Shown: positions 11,401 to 25,473 of the stretch, one piece after another
Layout of the letters: every line of letters begins with the position of its first letter
Position numbering within the stretch: position 1 is the first letter of the stretch
Origin: Onthophagus taurus
Lineage: Eukaryota > Arthropoda > Insecta > Coleoptera > Scarabaeidae
Assembly: GCF_036711975.1 (NCBI RefSeq)
Contig: NC_091971.1
Location: forward strand, 2,673,501-2,737,500
Direction: 5' to 3'
Length of the DNA: 64,000 bases
Notes under the pieces: model-generated
Databases searched by the model: none
What the model saw: only the letters and a program-made list of their open reading frames with translations
What the model was told of the DNA's origin: nothing
Translations under genes and position numbers: made by a program

Positions 11401-14400
11401 TAAATTTCCTCCCCAAATTTCCCGGTTTCCCGCATCTCGCATTTCCTCTTTACTTTACCCGTCCCATTTTCCCCCTTCAATACCTGCCTTTCTATGTCTA
11501 TCTCTTTTACTCTGCCATCTGCAGTGGATTTTAGTCGACGTGGTCCTACGGGAACGTTTTCATCAATCCCCCGTTTTAGGGGGTTGTTGTACGTCTCTGA
11601 TGGGGGAACCATCAACCCCTTGGAGCTAAATATAGCATCGAGTGTACGAAGGGACTTGGGATTCATGGCGTTCGAAGGTTCGTTCACACTAGACCTTAAA
11701 ATTTCTTACTTCGGCAAGGATTTCCTAGGGGAGTTTTTTTAACAGATTTTTTTATGGGTTGGGTTAAAATTAATTTTGGTGAGTTTGTAGATAAACAAGA
11801 AATATGGGGTGTGGAAGCAATTTATGATTACATTTTTAAAACATATTTGTCAGATCTTAATCATATAAAAACTATTTTTCATTTCACATAATGTCTTTGT
11901 TATCATCAATATAAAAGTTAATCATCACAACATCCAGTCCAAAAGACCAAAGTAAAACCACACAATTCGCATCGAAACACAACATTCGCATGCGCCCCAC
12001 TGCTTTTACAATTACTCACTCCTCGAGGAGGTTTGTTTTGGATTTTGGGTTCAGTCGCGTTCGAAACGCGAAGGCGGAGTTGGTTGGCGTCTGTCGTTTA
12101 TCGAATCGCGTGGTTCGTTTTCGTTTTTATCGATCGCGACACGACCACTTTTTCCATTTAAAAAAAACCTTTTATACCTGAACCTTTACCGGCGGGAATT
12201 CTCATTGACGAGTCAATGAAGAATGTTGTTACCGACCGCTTCGACCACTGTGGCTTTTCAGGCGGACTTTTTTCAAACTGAAAAGTCGAAATTTTATGAC
12301 GGCAAGTGTTATTCGAATTCTGCGAATGTTGTTGCGGGTTGTACTGAAAGAAATAAGGATCAATCACCGAAAAGTGGCAAGTTTAGGTTTTGTGTGTGTA
12401 CGGGCTATAATAGGAAAGCGAATAAAAAGACTTTAACTAAATGGTATATAAAGGTAAGGAAAATATTTTCATCTTAAATTTTGTTTATTTGAAGTATAAG
12501 TACTTCAAAAAATGAGAAGAGGTTTTTTTTGTAAATGTTATGTTGATGCAAAGCAAAGGCAATAAATATTATTTAGAGTCTTATGATAACTATTACTTCT
12601 ATGTTATTTTTCTCATAGTAGTTGACATTGATATAGTTTGAGACTCAGAGCTTCTTTGCTATTAGTCGTGATATTCCTTTTGACTGCATGAAATGACTAT
12701 TATTGCAAATTTCTCTTTTCTGTACTCCGTAAAACTATTTTTTTGGCCAACTGTTGAAGGCCAACAATTTTGTCCTGTTGTAGAAGACGCCAACCTCATT
12801 ATGGGTTGTAGCGCAATAGTGTGCCTATATAGACACCGAGTGAGAAGATCGCCACCGTTCAGGTCTTCATGTATTAATTTGATGGCTTCGAGTATTTGAA
12901 AATTGAGAGTTGGCTAATGAGAAAAATGTTCCATGGTATTATCCAGGGTAGATTGCGCTCGCATAAAGCATTAAAAGAGCCAAAAATTCCTTCTTTTGGC
13001 ATTGAGGTTGAAAGCGATTTTTAACCACCTTGTATTAACAGCGGTTCTTGTGAGTACAAAACTTCCTTTGCTTCATTGTAATTATCTACACAAAGATCTT
13101 CATATATGTTCATTATTCTGCCTGTCATTTTGATGCTTATATTTGTAGCACCAAATTCGAAAACTGTTGGAAATTGTCATCTCCCCAAACTATTCTTATA
13201 GCACCGTGATATTTCTCTATCTCTTGATGAGTTTTTTTTTAAGTCATAAATATTGTTATTGTACTTAACCTTTGGCATTAACCCGTGGGCATTGCATTAT
13301 GATGTATATCAGTTAGCACATCATCCACTTCTGCTATATGTTTGCTAGATGCTTGTATCCGCCTAATATTTTTGAAGTACCAAAATTTACAAAATGAGAC
13401 TGTGGTTAACAGTGACTAGCTAATAACTAGCTGATTTTGCAAAAACAGCTTGCCCAAAGACAAAATTGTATCTAGAGAAACATCGAAAAGTAAGTCGTTA
13501 CGTCCATTTTTTTTATTGGAATTTATCATTTAGAAGCGGTTTGGAAAATGACCAGATGATGAAGATGTTATCATCTTTGCATTCGCAATATTTATTTTAC
13601 AAACCACAACATTTGGAAAAAAAAACAGAATTATTTTTTTATTTTTGATACTTCCACGACCTTTTCTTTTTGTCACTCGTGATAACTTATTTATTACACA
13701 TATTTTTGCGGCTGTGGTTAACCTTTGACAACTCATGACGAAAATGAAATTTTATTAGGCTCAATTTATTTTTGTTTATAACACATTTTCAAGTGATTTT
13801 AATTTTGGGTAAACACATTCTTTTTACTTATTTCTTTTAATAGATATTAATAGAAGTAGGTTTTAATTACTACCATTTTTTCTTGATAGTGATATGTGAA
13901 AGTGAATGTAAAAGTGAGTGCAAGTAGGAAGGACAAATAAACGATTTTAATAAAAAAATTTATTATCATACATTTATCATTTATTTTTTATAAATACCTA
14001 AGGTAATAAATTAGTTTAAATATTTTAATTAATCTGATTAATAACGAAAACTTCATAGTATGCAAATGACTAATTTGTTTTATCATTTTTTATTAAATTT
14101 TTATCGATTTAATTTTAAATCATTTTATTTTTTTCCAGATGTTCCTAACCTTATAATAAGATTTACGACAGCTGGTTAACCGAAAAGATCTAATTCGATT
14201 CAATAAGCACGACCTCTCAGATAAAAATCTATTCCAAAAAGCATCTGTTCTTGTGTTGCTTGTATTATACCTGAAAATACTGCTGGAAAAGAAACTAAAA
14301 ATACAAAGAGAAATCACCTGCCTTCTCAATTTCTACCTGAAAAAAATTAATGGTCTTTACAACCATCAATCTTTACATCTTTTATTTTAATATACTTAAT

Positions 14401-17400
14401 AAATTTTTAGTACACACAGATGGCATTTAACATTTAACAAAGATTACACTGAGCATGCATTTAAGTGGTCTGCTGATGTCGGATAAAACATGCTTTCCTT
14501 GTGTGACATGCTTTTTCGCAATGGTTGAGTTGCAGAAGTAACTCTAAGGAATGTTTCGGTGTAGTGACTCGATTCGTAGAAATGTCTAAAGAAAATTTAT
14601 TATCTCATTTCATTTAACGCGTTACAAAAAAAAATCTAAGATATTCATATGTTCGTAATTTATATTTTTAATACGCCTTATATTATCAATGTATTTTTGG
14701 TTTTGATCAATTAAATATATTTTCCGGGAAAACCTTAATACCACATAATAACTTGTTAGCGTCATAATTTACGCGTTTTGCGGCTAAATGTTGATTCACA
14801 ATAAAAAAAATACCCTATTTATAGAGATAAACGTTAAAATGTGCGTAATTATTAGCAAACGGGAGCTTTAGAGGTGATGGGAATGGAAAACGTAGAAGTG
14901 CGATTCGCCAATTAGCAAGCAATTATAACCGTCCTAACTATATTTAGGAGTCACGTGCGAAATTGAGTATGCGCGTAAAGATAAATTATGTTGCCGGTGC
15001 AGACATGGAATGCGAAGTATTTTAGCATTTTTAAGGAGCGGCCTCTGCCTTAGCAATTTCATTCCTCATCTTGTCAGGAAGTGGTTGAATTTAATCGGTT
15101 TCATCCCACTCTTAAATAATTTTAGAATGTTTCTACTAATAATAATAACATTTGGTCGAATGAAAACACAGGTTTGTTTATTAAAACGTGGAGTGTATCG
15201 AATAAAATTTGTTTCTGTTTTAGAGGAGGCTTTTAATTAATGGAATACGCGTTTTAAACGAAATCAACTTTGCGGGCTGCACATACACGTGCGCTCCGGT
15301 GAAATAGAGCGAACGAAAAAATAACAATAAGAGGAGAATAGTCACGTTTATTGTAACGCGCGGTTTTATGCACGTGCGAAATGTAACTTGGAGATAGCGA
15401 AAAGAAATGTTTAATGTTTAACATGTTTCGAATGTATTTCCAATTATGAAATTGTAAGACTCGAAGAAAACGACATTCTATAATCGAAATTAACGATCGT
15501 TAATGTGAACGCAAATATGTAGATTTATGAGTTTTACGACGTAGTAGTTGAAGATAAAATTTTTCGATTTGGTATTAAAAAAGGTAAAATCGTAAAGTTA
15601 TGATATGATATTCATGGGAAACATTTTGTAAGGTTGTGATTGTTGTCTTTGGGGAGGTTTTAAAAATATCATCGTGGGTAAAGTAACTTTAGTGGTTTCG
15701 TGTATACGTTTGAGTTCATGCATGAAGTAGCAACTGCCCATCACCGTGACACGGATAATTGCCATTCCTGCTTTGGGGGCACCCGCTTTACCTCTCTCCT
15801 ATCCAATTACATTATGTTGTCGTCCAGAGGGTGACGGCAAACTTTAACTTTTGCCTCTTCACTACTTGTATTTTAGCACTTAGCGAAGTTAATGACTCAT
15901 CAAATAACAAAGAAATTGAAAAGAAAAATTATAGCTCACAGAAATTATTATTTACAAAATGTTTTCTTTAAAATGATAGCTTTAACTTTCTTTTAGTAAA
16001 ACTTGATTGAGTGCAATATAACTTAATACGATTTTGATTAAATAATTTAAACATTATTGATTAATTAAAAAACTTATGAATGAAAAAAAAACAAAAAAAC
16101 AATGAAAGTTTATTTTTAATTTCATTTATGACGGTATTAATTGACGTCATTTAGTAGTAAACATCGCCACTTAAAATAATTGTTCGAAACATTAAAAAAT
16201 ATTGATTATATTTCCTTTTACGTAGGAGACCCATTTATTTTTTATAACACCGAGGAAATTGATGTTCTGCAAAAAAAATATTCAAAGAAAACAATTTGTA
16301 ATTATTCATTAATAACACACGTGTAACTCAACTTCTGAGAACAAAAAATACTAATGTATCATATTTCTTTATGAGAAAACGCAGACAAACTGTTAAACAA
16401 ACCTTTGTGCGATTTTTGTTTATTCTTCTTAAACCGCTGACAATGGCGAAAAGTTAATATGAAACTAAAAAAACGAAATAAAGAAAATCCATTGTTTGTT
16501 GGATAGCTACTACAACATGTAACGGTGATTCACTAATAATAGTTTTCTAGTGTACTTGAGAGGTCTCAAGGTTTGAAGTTATGTTAAGCTTGTCGAGTGT
16601 TTTTAAATCGCATTTAATTTTAAATGAGTCGGTTAAAATTAACTTCATCGATTTTTGTTAAGTAAAACAAAATATTTTTAAGTCATACTAGTAATATTAT
16701 CGACGGTAGTTGTAGTTTTAATTGGACCGCGTTATACATCACTTGACTAAGCGACATTTTATCGTTTTTAGAGATTTTCATGCTATTTGGTAGGTAAAGG
16801 TGTAAATGCTAAGCTAAAAGCTAAGCGACACATTCGGGCTTAATCGCGAAAGAAACTTTCCGTTGTCAATGTCAACTTTAATTCCATTATTATATTCGTA
16901 ATCTTCATAAAATAACTTTTAAAGTGAGTCCAAACTTGACTCATTTATCTCAAAAAACCAAAAAGTGCGAACTTTCAACTTTTAATTTTGACATATTTGT
17001 CAACTTCATAAAAAATCCTTTAAAATGAGTCCAAACTCGACATATTTAACTTTAATGGAAATACAATCACTTTCGGTTTGAAACGTCAACGTCAATTTTG
17101 ACATATTCATCATCTTCATTAAAAACCCTTTGAAATGAGTCCAAAGATGACGCACTTATCTCAAAAAACAAAACAGTTAGAATAAGAAACATTAAACCCT
17201 AAGTTAGCAACAATGAAGATAGTTTTAAATGTTAATACCAACCTTAATTTTTCATTTTATTTTTATTATATTTTTGTTTTTGTGACTAATATTAAGATAT
17301 TTTATAAAAATTAAGAATATGTCAAAATGATATTGACATTTCAAACCGGAAGTTGCTTATATCTCGGGTCATATTGGAATTAAACGTATCATGTTTGGAG

Positions 17401-20400
17401 TCATTTTAAAGGATTTTCCACGATTACAAATATGTCAAAATTGACGTTGACATTCTTAACCGGAAGTTGACCATAACTTCATTAATATTGAAGATAAATA
17501 TGTCGTGTTTGTACTCATTTTAAAGGATTTTTAATGAAGATTACAAATATGTCAAAATTGAGGTTGACATTTTAAACCTGAAGTTAGATATCATGTAATA
17601 GAAGTTTTATAACTGAAATTAATCTAGTGTTAGTACATTAAAATTATTCATTCAAACAATTTAAAGTGTACATTCACTCCCTTCTCCGTATTAATTCGTT
17701 ATATTGAGGTTTTTTTGTTGTACACAAAATAATTTCTTTAAAATCTAAATTTAAAGTTATTTGAAATCAACGTTCTATTCAAGATCTCTATTCGAAGAAA
17801 TAAATCAATTTGTGACTAGGTTTTACTAAAAACCTTTTGACCTATATAAGAAAAGGGTAAACGACGTTGTCGTTTCAACGTTGAATTATAATCTCTAGTT
17901 TGATATCGAACGATTCCTCGAATATCTGAATACATGCCAACTCTGAATATTTATCTGTTTATCCAAAACCGGAAGTTTGTTTATTGAATTTTAAGAAAAA
18001 TCTTGTCTCGGAATTCGTTTACTTTATAATCTTTTGAATCTTTTTTATAACGAAATAAAGATTATGTTTTGTTTCATCTTATCTATATTTAATGTGACAC
18101 ATTTTTCATGTTAATTTATGACTAAAATAATAAATTATTGTGGTGTTTCTTGATAAATTGATTACGTTAGTTTTATTTTAATGTATAACTTGATAGTATT
18201 AATTGCTTTTTCTAGTATATTTTTGCTTTTTTCTAGCAGCCCACATGGCGTTTGTGGGGCGAAGAGAAAGCAGATGGAGCTCTCTATACGGTTTACCTTA
18301 AGAAAGTACGTTATCATAGACCTACAAGAAGCCTTTCCTCTCCACACTCGGTAAGTATCCAAAATTTAAAAAAATATGTTTTTTTATGTTATCTAAAAAC
18401 AAGTTTTGATCATTATCTACTTTGCTTTTGCTTCAAGGAAGTCGTGGAAATTCCAATTTTGTAAAACGCTAAATTAACAAATCAGGTTTTGTTCTGGTTT
18501 ATCTTTGTCAAACGAACACCGAACCGAGTGGATTAAAAAGTTTTGTTAAAAATAAAATTGTTAGCGGAATATTTTCAATTGGTTTTTGTAGAAAGTTTGC
18601 AGAAACTGCGGAAGTCTGAACAGATTATACACATCCGGATCGTTAGGGAAACTTTTTGTTGTAATGCCCAGAAAGTTTAAATCCGCAGGTTTAATAAACT
18701 TTTTGGTGGAGTTTATAATCAATTATTTTTAATTAGTAATGGATAAATTATATTATCCTACAACAATAATCACACATACTAAAATAATTATAACATAGAA
18801 ACAAAATAACTAAAGTGTATGCGTCATCGAAATGTTCTTTCACACGTTGAGCTCCGAGTTATCATGTTTTTCGGAAGCTCTACACGATGAAGTGATACCT
18901 TACAATCTTTCTTTACTTTAAACACGAGTTCATCGTCCGATGTCGCGCTTCTCTGCCATTTGAATGGATAATGAAGAGTAGCGACCCTAGTAATCAATCT
19001 TTAGTTGTTAAGGAAATGATTTTTATACCGTCTTAGACTTATAATGTTTTGAGAAGATTGGATTCACACACGCTGTTTTTTTTAAGAAGTTTCTGTCATA
19101 AATTTATTAATTTTATATATTTCTAGGAACTCCAAAAAAGCATTGTTCTGTCAGTGTATTATCGTTGAATCAATATTATTATCAAATTCGTGTTGTGTAT
19201 TGAACATCCTTCCGTTGTCATTCAGATTATTAATTTTTACTGTAATATTACTTAAATTTTCGTTAAACATTAAATTAATTTTAACTCTTTTGATGTCATG
19301 CTGTGTAGTATTCTTCAAAAACAAATTCAAAAGTGGCAAAATCGGTAGAAAATTGACAATATAGAAGATGTGAAGTGGAAGAACTCTTCATCGTGTTCAG
19401 TGTTGTTCTCATTTTTATAGCCTCTTTTGTATCCACTGGAGGTAGTGATCATTTTATTTTCCATAACGTCGTCGTAGCACCGAAACTTCGTGCATAAAAG
19501 TGCACACTATTTTTTTATAACAATGCTTTTTTTTCTTATTTGAACAGATTCCACGGAAACTGTAACGTAAAATACTTTGAGTCAAACATAACGCATGCAA
19601 CGAGTTCACAAAGTATATTAAGCTTAATATCTTTAAATAAATCATTCATGGTACATTTAAATTGCAAATAATCACATTCCACGCAAATTCTTGAATTAAA
19701 ATGTTAGATTAAAAGGTAAAGTTTTGTTTTAAAATTTACTCCTTTGATTAACTAAAGAATTTAATCACATTAATTTTCACAATAACATACTTTTCGTTCC
19801 GCTTATGATAGCAAAGAGAAATTCATTTCAAATAATCTTTCTTCATTATTTATCATTCGACACAAATATTGCGAAATCACCAACTTTCAACCACAAGGTT
19901 TTTAATAATTTAATGCAAAAAGAAAACCTAAACTAAGATTTAGTATTATACTTGTTTTGTTTTTCACAATAAATGAACCAAATAAACAGGATTCCCCTTC
20001 CAATTCTACTTCGTCGTCGTACGACTAAAGGAAATTGGTGATTTAAATTCGCGTATCACCGCCGCAACTACACTATAACGTTGTTCACCGCGCCGGAAAT
20101 GACCAGTTACGTTTTATTTTTGTACCTAACGAAATTGTTTACGTTTTTCCCATTCTTTCTTCAAGGTGAAAGAGGTATCTCTAAAAAAAGAAGTAATCGA
20201 ACAAAACGATTTTTTAAATCTTATCTTAAAAACTTAAATTGAGTAATTATTTTTTAAAATCAACAATTTTCAAGGTGATAACATAAAAAAAGAAATGAAC
20301 AGCACATCAAATCTTTGAGAAAGCGATTCTCGATAACCTAGAAATATTTAGCTCGACTTTAATCGCTTTAATTACCTCTTTTTTTCACTTCAATCGAAGT

Positions 20401-23400
20401 GTTTGTTTGAATTTCTAGTTTACGCTTTTTTTCTTCGTTTTCTCGAACACTGTTTACGTCGTAAAACGCTTTAACAAGAATCAAGAGAGAACATATGGAA
20501 GACACTTGTTCCGTAACGAAATTTGAAATTTCACGACGATACAAATCCTCAGAAAAACTTTTATAATCTTATTGTATTATTTGTTGTTTTGTTTTCAATC
20601 CTCGGACAAAAACACCATAAATTTTCGAATGCCTATTTATAATGCCCAATATAGGAACACGCTTAGGTTTATTTTCTACACGTAGGTAGAGAACGTTCGC
20701 TTTTGATAAACAAATCATCTATTTTTATTGCTAAATTTAACGTCTTGGTGCGGATCTTGTATATTTTCATTTGTCGGGGAAAGACTGATGGAATGTGATA
20801 ATCTTTTGGGCTATTGTTGAGCTATCGGTCACGTCCTACTAAAGAATAGTCAAGTAAATACGCTAAGGAAGTTTTTGTGTTCATATGTGTAGCGGTACTT
20901 GGTTTAAAAGAGAATACAATAAGCCTATTGAGTTAAAATAGGGTCTCTGTTTAGTTTATCATGTCTAGACAATCATTGAATTTTTTTAAAAGGATTTAAA
21001 AAAAAATTCAGAAGCAAAAACCACATTGTTTTAAAATAACATTTATTATAACTTTTCTATATCGATATTTTAATAATTTTTTTTATTATTGTTAATTTGC
21101 AGGATTCCGATGATGAAATATCACATTTAGAATGGGAAACAGTACGGGTGAGATTCGTAAAAGCCGGCACTTTGAAAAAATTAGTCGAAGCTTTATCAAC
21201 GGACGACGGAGAACTAGAAACCACCTACATAAACGTGTTCTTGGCCACGTACAGGAGCTTCTCGACACCGAAAGAAGTGTTAAAATTATTACTACAACGG
21301 TACGAAGAACTTTCCGAGTCGCAATCGGCCGCCACTGTAAATGGAAAAGGAGATCATCACGAACAACACAAAAAGTATGAAACATTACTTACAAAAAACT
21401 GTATAAAGTTTATTTTTAGGAAACCGAAACAACTTTGGCATCTCAGAAGCTATAAGAAACTGATTAAATTGAGGTTGTAAAGAGAAACTGGGGTATATAA
21501 AATTGTGTACATACTGTTTTTCTTTAATTTCTACTTCATTCTTTGTAAAGATTACAATTGGACCGCGTTATGGATCACTTGACTAAGCGACAAATAAATA
21601 ATGTGGGATTTTCGTTTTCATTTCTCTAAAAATATAAGACTTCTCAGAATAGACTTCTATTATATCATAACCAACTTCAGGTTTAAAATGTCAACCTCAA
21701 TTTTGACAATCTTCATTAAAAATCCTTTAAAATGAGTACAAACACGTCATATTTATCTTCAATATTAATGAACTTATGGTCAACTTCCGGTTAAGAATGA
21801 CAACGTCAGTTTTGACATATTTGTAATCTTCATTAAAAATCCTTTAAAATGAGTACAAACACGACATATTTATCTTCAATATTAATGAACTTATGGTCAA
21901 CTTCCGGTTAAGAATGACAACGTCAGTTTTGACATATTTCTAATCTTCATTAAAAATCCTTTAAAATGAGTGCAAATACGACATATTTATCTTCAATATT
22001 AATGAACTTATGGTCAACTTTCGGTTAAGAATGACAACGTCAGTTTTGACATATTTCTAATCTTCATTAAAAATCCTTTAAAATGAGTACAAATACGACA
22101 TATTTATCTTCAATATTAATGAACTTATGGTCAACTTCCGGTTAAGAATGACAACGTCAGTTTTGACATATTTGTAATCTTCATTAAAAATCCTTTAAAA
22201 TGAGTACAAACACGACATATTTATCTTCAATCTTAATGAACTTATGGTCAACTTCCGGTTAAGAATGACAACGTCAGTTTTGACATATTTGTAATTTTCA
22301 TTAAAAATCCTTTAAAATGAGTACAAACACGACATATTTATCTTCAATATTAATGAAGTTATGGTCAACTTCCGGTTAAGAATGACAACGTCAGTTTTGA
22401 CATATTTGTAATCTTCATTAAAAATCCTTTAAAATGAGTACAAACACGACATATTTATCTTCAATATTAATGAAGTTATGGTCAACTTCCGGTTAAGAAT
22501 GTCAACGTCAATTTTGACATATTTGTAATCGTCGTGAAACTCATTTTAAAGGAGATTAAAATGAGTCCAAACATGATACGTTTAATTCTAGTATTACTCG
22601 AGATATAAGCAACTTCCGGTTTGAAATGTCAATGTCATTTTGACATATTCTTAATTTTTATAAAATGTCTTAATATTTGTCACAAAAATAAAAATTAATA
22701 AAAAAAAAATAAAAAATTAAGGTTGGTATTAATATTTAAAAATTAAATTGCTATCTTCATTGTTGCTAACTTAGGGTTTATATTTTTTATTCTAACTTTT
22801 CTGTTTTTTGAGATAAGTGCGTCATCGTTGGACTCATTTTAAAGGTTTTTTAATGAAGATGACAAATATGTCAAAATTGACGTTGACGTTTCAAACCGGA
22901 AGTGATTGTATTTCCATTAATATTAAAGTTAAATATGTCGAGTTTGGACTCATTTTAAAGGATTTTTTATGAAGTTGACAAATATGCCAAAATTAAAAGT
23001 TGAAAGTTCGAACTATTTCGTTTTTTGAGATAAATGCGTCAAGTTTGGACCCACTTTAAAGGTTATTTTATGAAGATTACGAATATAATAATGAAATTAA
23101 AGCTGACATTGACAACTGAAAGTTTCTTTCTTAGCTTTATCCTTTAAAACAAATAGTATTTTAGGTCTTTCGGTATTCTGCATTTGCACCTTTACCTACT
23201 AGACAGCATGAAAATCTCTAAAAACAATAAAATGTCGCTTAGTCAAGTGATGTATAACGCGGTCCAATTCATATATTTGCAATTAAAACTTTTGTGGGAA
23301 TCAGATAACTCATTTGAAACCCATTTAATCTGTCAAAAAGCAACTGCGCTCTGCAATGCAACAGCAGAATCTTAATACGCCAAATTGTTGAAAAATATTT

Positions 23401-25473
23401 GAAGGGGTAAAGTAGAAATCATTGTGAGGTATTAAAGATTATTGAGAGGAATTGAAATTGAAGCAGTGGAGAATAATTCAGAGTTATTTAAACTTATTGA
23501 AAGACATTGAGAGATATTAATCATCATTAAGAACAAATTAAATAGAGCTATATTGAGATCAAGATGTAATTAGCAGCAATTAGAAATTAGGACCAAAAAA
23601 ATTACATCAAACTTTTTTATGTAATAGTTCTTATAGCTTCTGAGATACGCAATGACGTGGAAGCAATTTGATTTATTTTAGTTTAACACATTTAAATCAT
23701 GTTTTTAAAATTGTTTTTAATTCCAGGACTTTAATATCTGCACTTCACGTATGGTTAGATAGTTACCCAGAAGATTTCAAAGAACCACCAAATCATCCAG
23801 CTTTACTTCAACTCGTTCACTTCTGCGAGGAGCAACTTCCAGCGACTGAATTAGAAGCGAAAGTTCGTCACCGCTTGGATAGATACAGCCGGGAACCTCG
23901 CGTCGATCCAGTATTAAATCCACCACCTGCGTTTGCAATGCGAAAATTTTGCAATGAATCCATCGTCTTATGGAAAAGATATCGACTTCCAGATGTTCCT
24001 GTAAGACATTTCGCCGAACAACTAACTCGTATGGATGTGGAATTATTCAAAAAACTTGTACCACATCAATGTCTTGGAGCAGTTTGGTCTCGACGCGATA
24101 AATCTCGATCACACGAAGCCGCAACCGTTTTAGCAACGGTGAATCAATTTAATGCGGTTTCTTTTCGTGTGATTTCTTCGATTTTGGTGGAGCCGGATAT
24201 TAAAGCATCGGATCGGGCGCAAATTATTACTTGTTGGATTGATATTGCTCAAGAATTGAGAGTTTTAAAGAATTTCTCGAGTTTAAAAGCGATTATAAGC
24301 GGGTTACAAAGTAATCCGATTTATCGGTTGCAAAAAACTTGGCAAACGATTAGTAAAGAAAAAATTGAGTTGTTTGATGAATTAGCAAGGATTTTTAGCG
24401 AAGATAATAATCAATGGACCCAAAGAGAGTTATTAATGAGAGAGGGTACTGCGAAATTTGCTGATACAGTCGGCGAAAATGATAAACAATTACAGAAAGT
24501 TTTTCAAAAACAAAATACTCACACTGCAAATATTTCTTTTGGGACTATACCGTATTTAGGAACTTTCTTAACCGATTTAACGATGATTGATACAGCTATT
24601 CCTGATACGATTTCGGATGGGTTGATAAATTTCGATAAACGTAGAAAAGAATTTGAAGTTTTAGCGCAGATTAAGTTATTGCAAGGAGCCGCTAATGCTT
24701 ACCAATTATCTGAGGATGTTGTGTTCGATTATTGGTTTAATTCCCTTTTGGTTTTAGATGACAGGGAATCATACCAATTAAGTTGTCAAATTGAACCGTC
24801 GACAACAAACACTGTTATTAAAAATAAGAAAAAGACTGGTCATCAAAAAAATGATTCCATCGCCAGTAATTCAAGTTCGAATAGTTCACAATTTTATTGC
24901 GAATTTGATAGTATGCCAAGTTCGCCTCATAATAGCATTGATAGAAAATTAAGTCCATCATCACAAATGTCCAATTCAAGCAGCAGTTCTTCTTTGCCTT
25001 CTTTGGATACTTCATTAAATAGTTCTCATTCTGGGGGGAATACTTCAACGTTAAATAACAATAATGGAAAGTTACAAGTACCTTCTTTAATGGTTGTAAA
25101 TAATACAGGAACATTAAGTAGTCCGAATCATTCGCAGAAAAGTAACCCCGATTTTTATATTATCAAGGTTACTTATGAAACTGATAGTGTTGAAACCGAT
25201 GGGATTGTTTTGTATAAAAGTATTATGTTGAGTAATAACGAGCGGACCCCGCAAGTTATTCGAAACGCGATGTATAAATTATGTTTGGAGGGAAGTCCGG
25301 ATGAGTATACATTAGCACAAGTTTTACCTGATAAAGAAATGATTCTTCCACAAAACGCAAACGTTTACTATGCAGTGAATACAGCGCATAATCTCAATTT
25401 TATTTTGCGTCCAAAACGGGCGGATGAACCTGAAACTAACGGAAAAACGTCCAAATCTAAAACTAAACTTTAA
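8497..25473 (+). CDS. Rgl: Ral guanine nucleotide dissociation stimulator-like (RalGEF)
   Basis: Proposed exons are 8497-8517, 18237-18350, 21103-21374 and 23727-25473. All junctions are phase-consistent, giving 717 codons. Exons 2-4 are secure; exon 1 (MNDADSL, donor GTCAGT) is inferred from phase and position. The protein activates Ral GTPases downstream of Ras. Domains: the RGL signature WGEEKADGALY (exon 2), a REM/RasGEF-N domain (KAGTLKKLVEAL...TYINVFLATYRSF, about residues 60-200), a CDC25 catalytic domain (VPVRHFAEQLTRMD to about residue 485, with FNAVSFRVISSIL, KNFSSLKAIISGLQ and PYLGTFLTDLTMID), a Ser/Asn-rich linker (about 500-610), and a C-terminal Ras-association domain (about 611-700). 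Introns are 9.7, 2.8 and 2.4 kb; introns 1 and 3 carry copies of one inverted-repeat element. Confidence 0.9.
8518..12050. other. Rgl first intron, 5' part
   Basis: No exon, RNA gene or clear transposon was recognised here. A region around 10740-10960 and another at 11370-11710 are richer in C+G than the surroundings and contain open frames of 80-130 codons without recognisable motifs. They could be regulatory or old repeat DNA. Confidence 0.4.
12051..12453 (+). other. Candidate alternative first exon/promoter of Rgl
   Basis: A CpG-richer stretch (11990-12250) precedes an ATG at 12223. It opens a 77-codon frame ending exactly in phase 0 at a good donor, AAG|GTAAGG (12453/12454). Rgl exon 2 also begins in phase 0, so a transcript starting here would encode a different N-terminus joined to QPTWRLWGEE. 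An arthropod initiator-like TCAGTC lies at 12051. The peptide (MLLPTASTTVAFQADFF...) is not one I recognise. Support is positional only. Confidence 0.35.
12454..16719. other. Rgl first intron, middle part
   Basis: AT-rich intronic DNA without supported genes. A CpG-richer patch at 14880-15380 stands out from its surroundings but has no meaningful frame. Short homopolymers are common. No transposon ends were recognised. Confidence 0.4.
16720..17600 (-). mobile_element. Inverted-repeat element copy 1 (truncated), Rgl intron 1
   Basis: It starts with AATTGGACCGCGTTATACAT followed by CACTTGACTAAGCGACA, the same terminus found at both ends of the element at 21556-23269. The sequence to about 17240 is the inverted counterpart of 22740-23269. 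It then holds about two units of the 117-bp internal repeat (TTTTAAAGGATTTTTAATGA / ACCGGAAGTTG). The far terminus is missing, so this copy is truncated or degraded. There is no coding capacity, which makes it non-autonomous. Confidence 0.8.
17601..18236. other. Rgl first intron, 3' end
   Basis: AT-rich intronic DNA that ends in the pyrimidine tract and acceptor TTTTTTCTAG at 18236. Nothing else was seen. Confidence 0.5.
18351..21102. other. Rgl second intron
   Basis: The 2.75-kb intron runs from GTAAGT (18351) to TTTGCAG (21102). No exon, RNA gene or recognisable transposon was found. Open frames near 19150 are short and lack motifs. Confidence 0.6.
21556..23269 (+). mobile_element. Non-autonomous TIR element with 117-bp internal tandem repeats
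   Basis: Both ends carry the same inverted terminus of about 36 bp: AATTGGACCGCGTTAT..CACTTGACTAAGCGACA on the left, and its reverse complement ending CGCGGTCCAATT on the right. Inside, seven copies of a 117-bp unit begin at AATGAGTAC/GTGC 21731, 21848, 21965, 22082, 22199, 22316 and 22433. Each holds TTCCGGTTAAGAATGACAAC and TTTTGACATATTT. More diverged, partly inverted units follow to about 23100. There is no transposase. AATT lies at each outer edge and may be a palindromic target duplication or part of the terminus. It lies in Rgl intron 3. Confidence 0.85.

Noticed and set aside
24818..25114. Minus-strand frame inside the last Rgl exon
   Set aside because: Shadow of the Ser/Asn-rich Rgl linker, with no motif or splice context.
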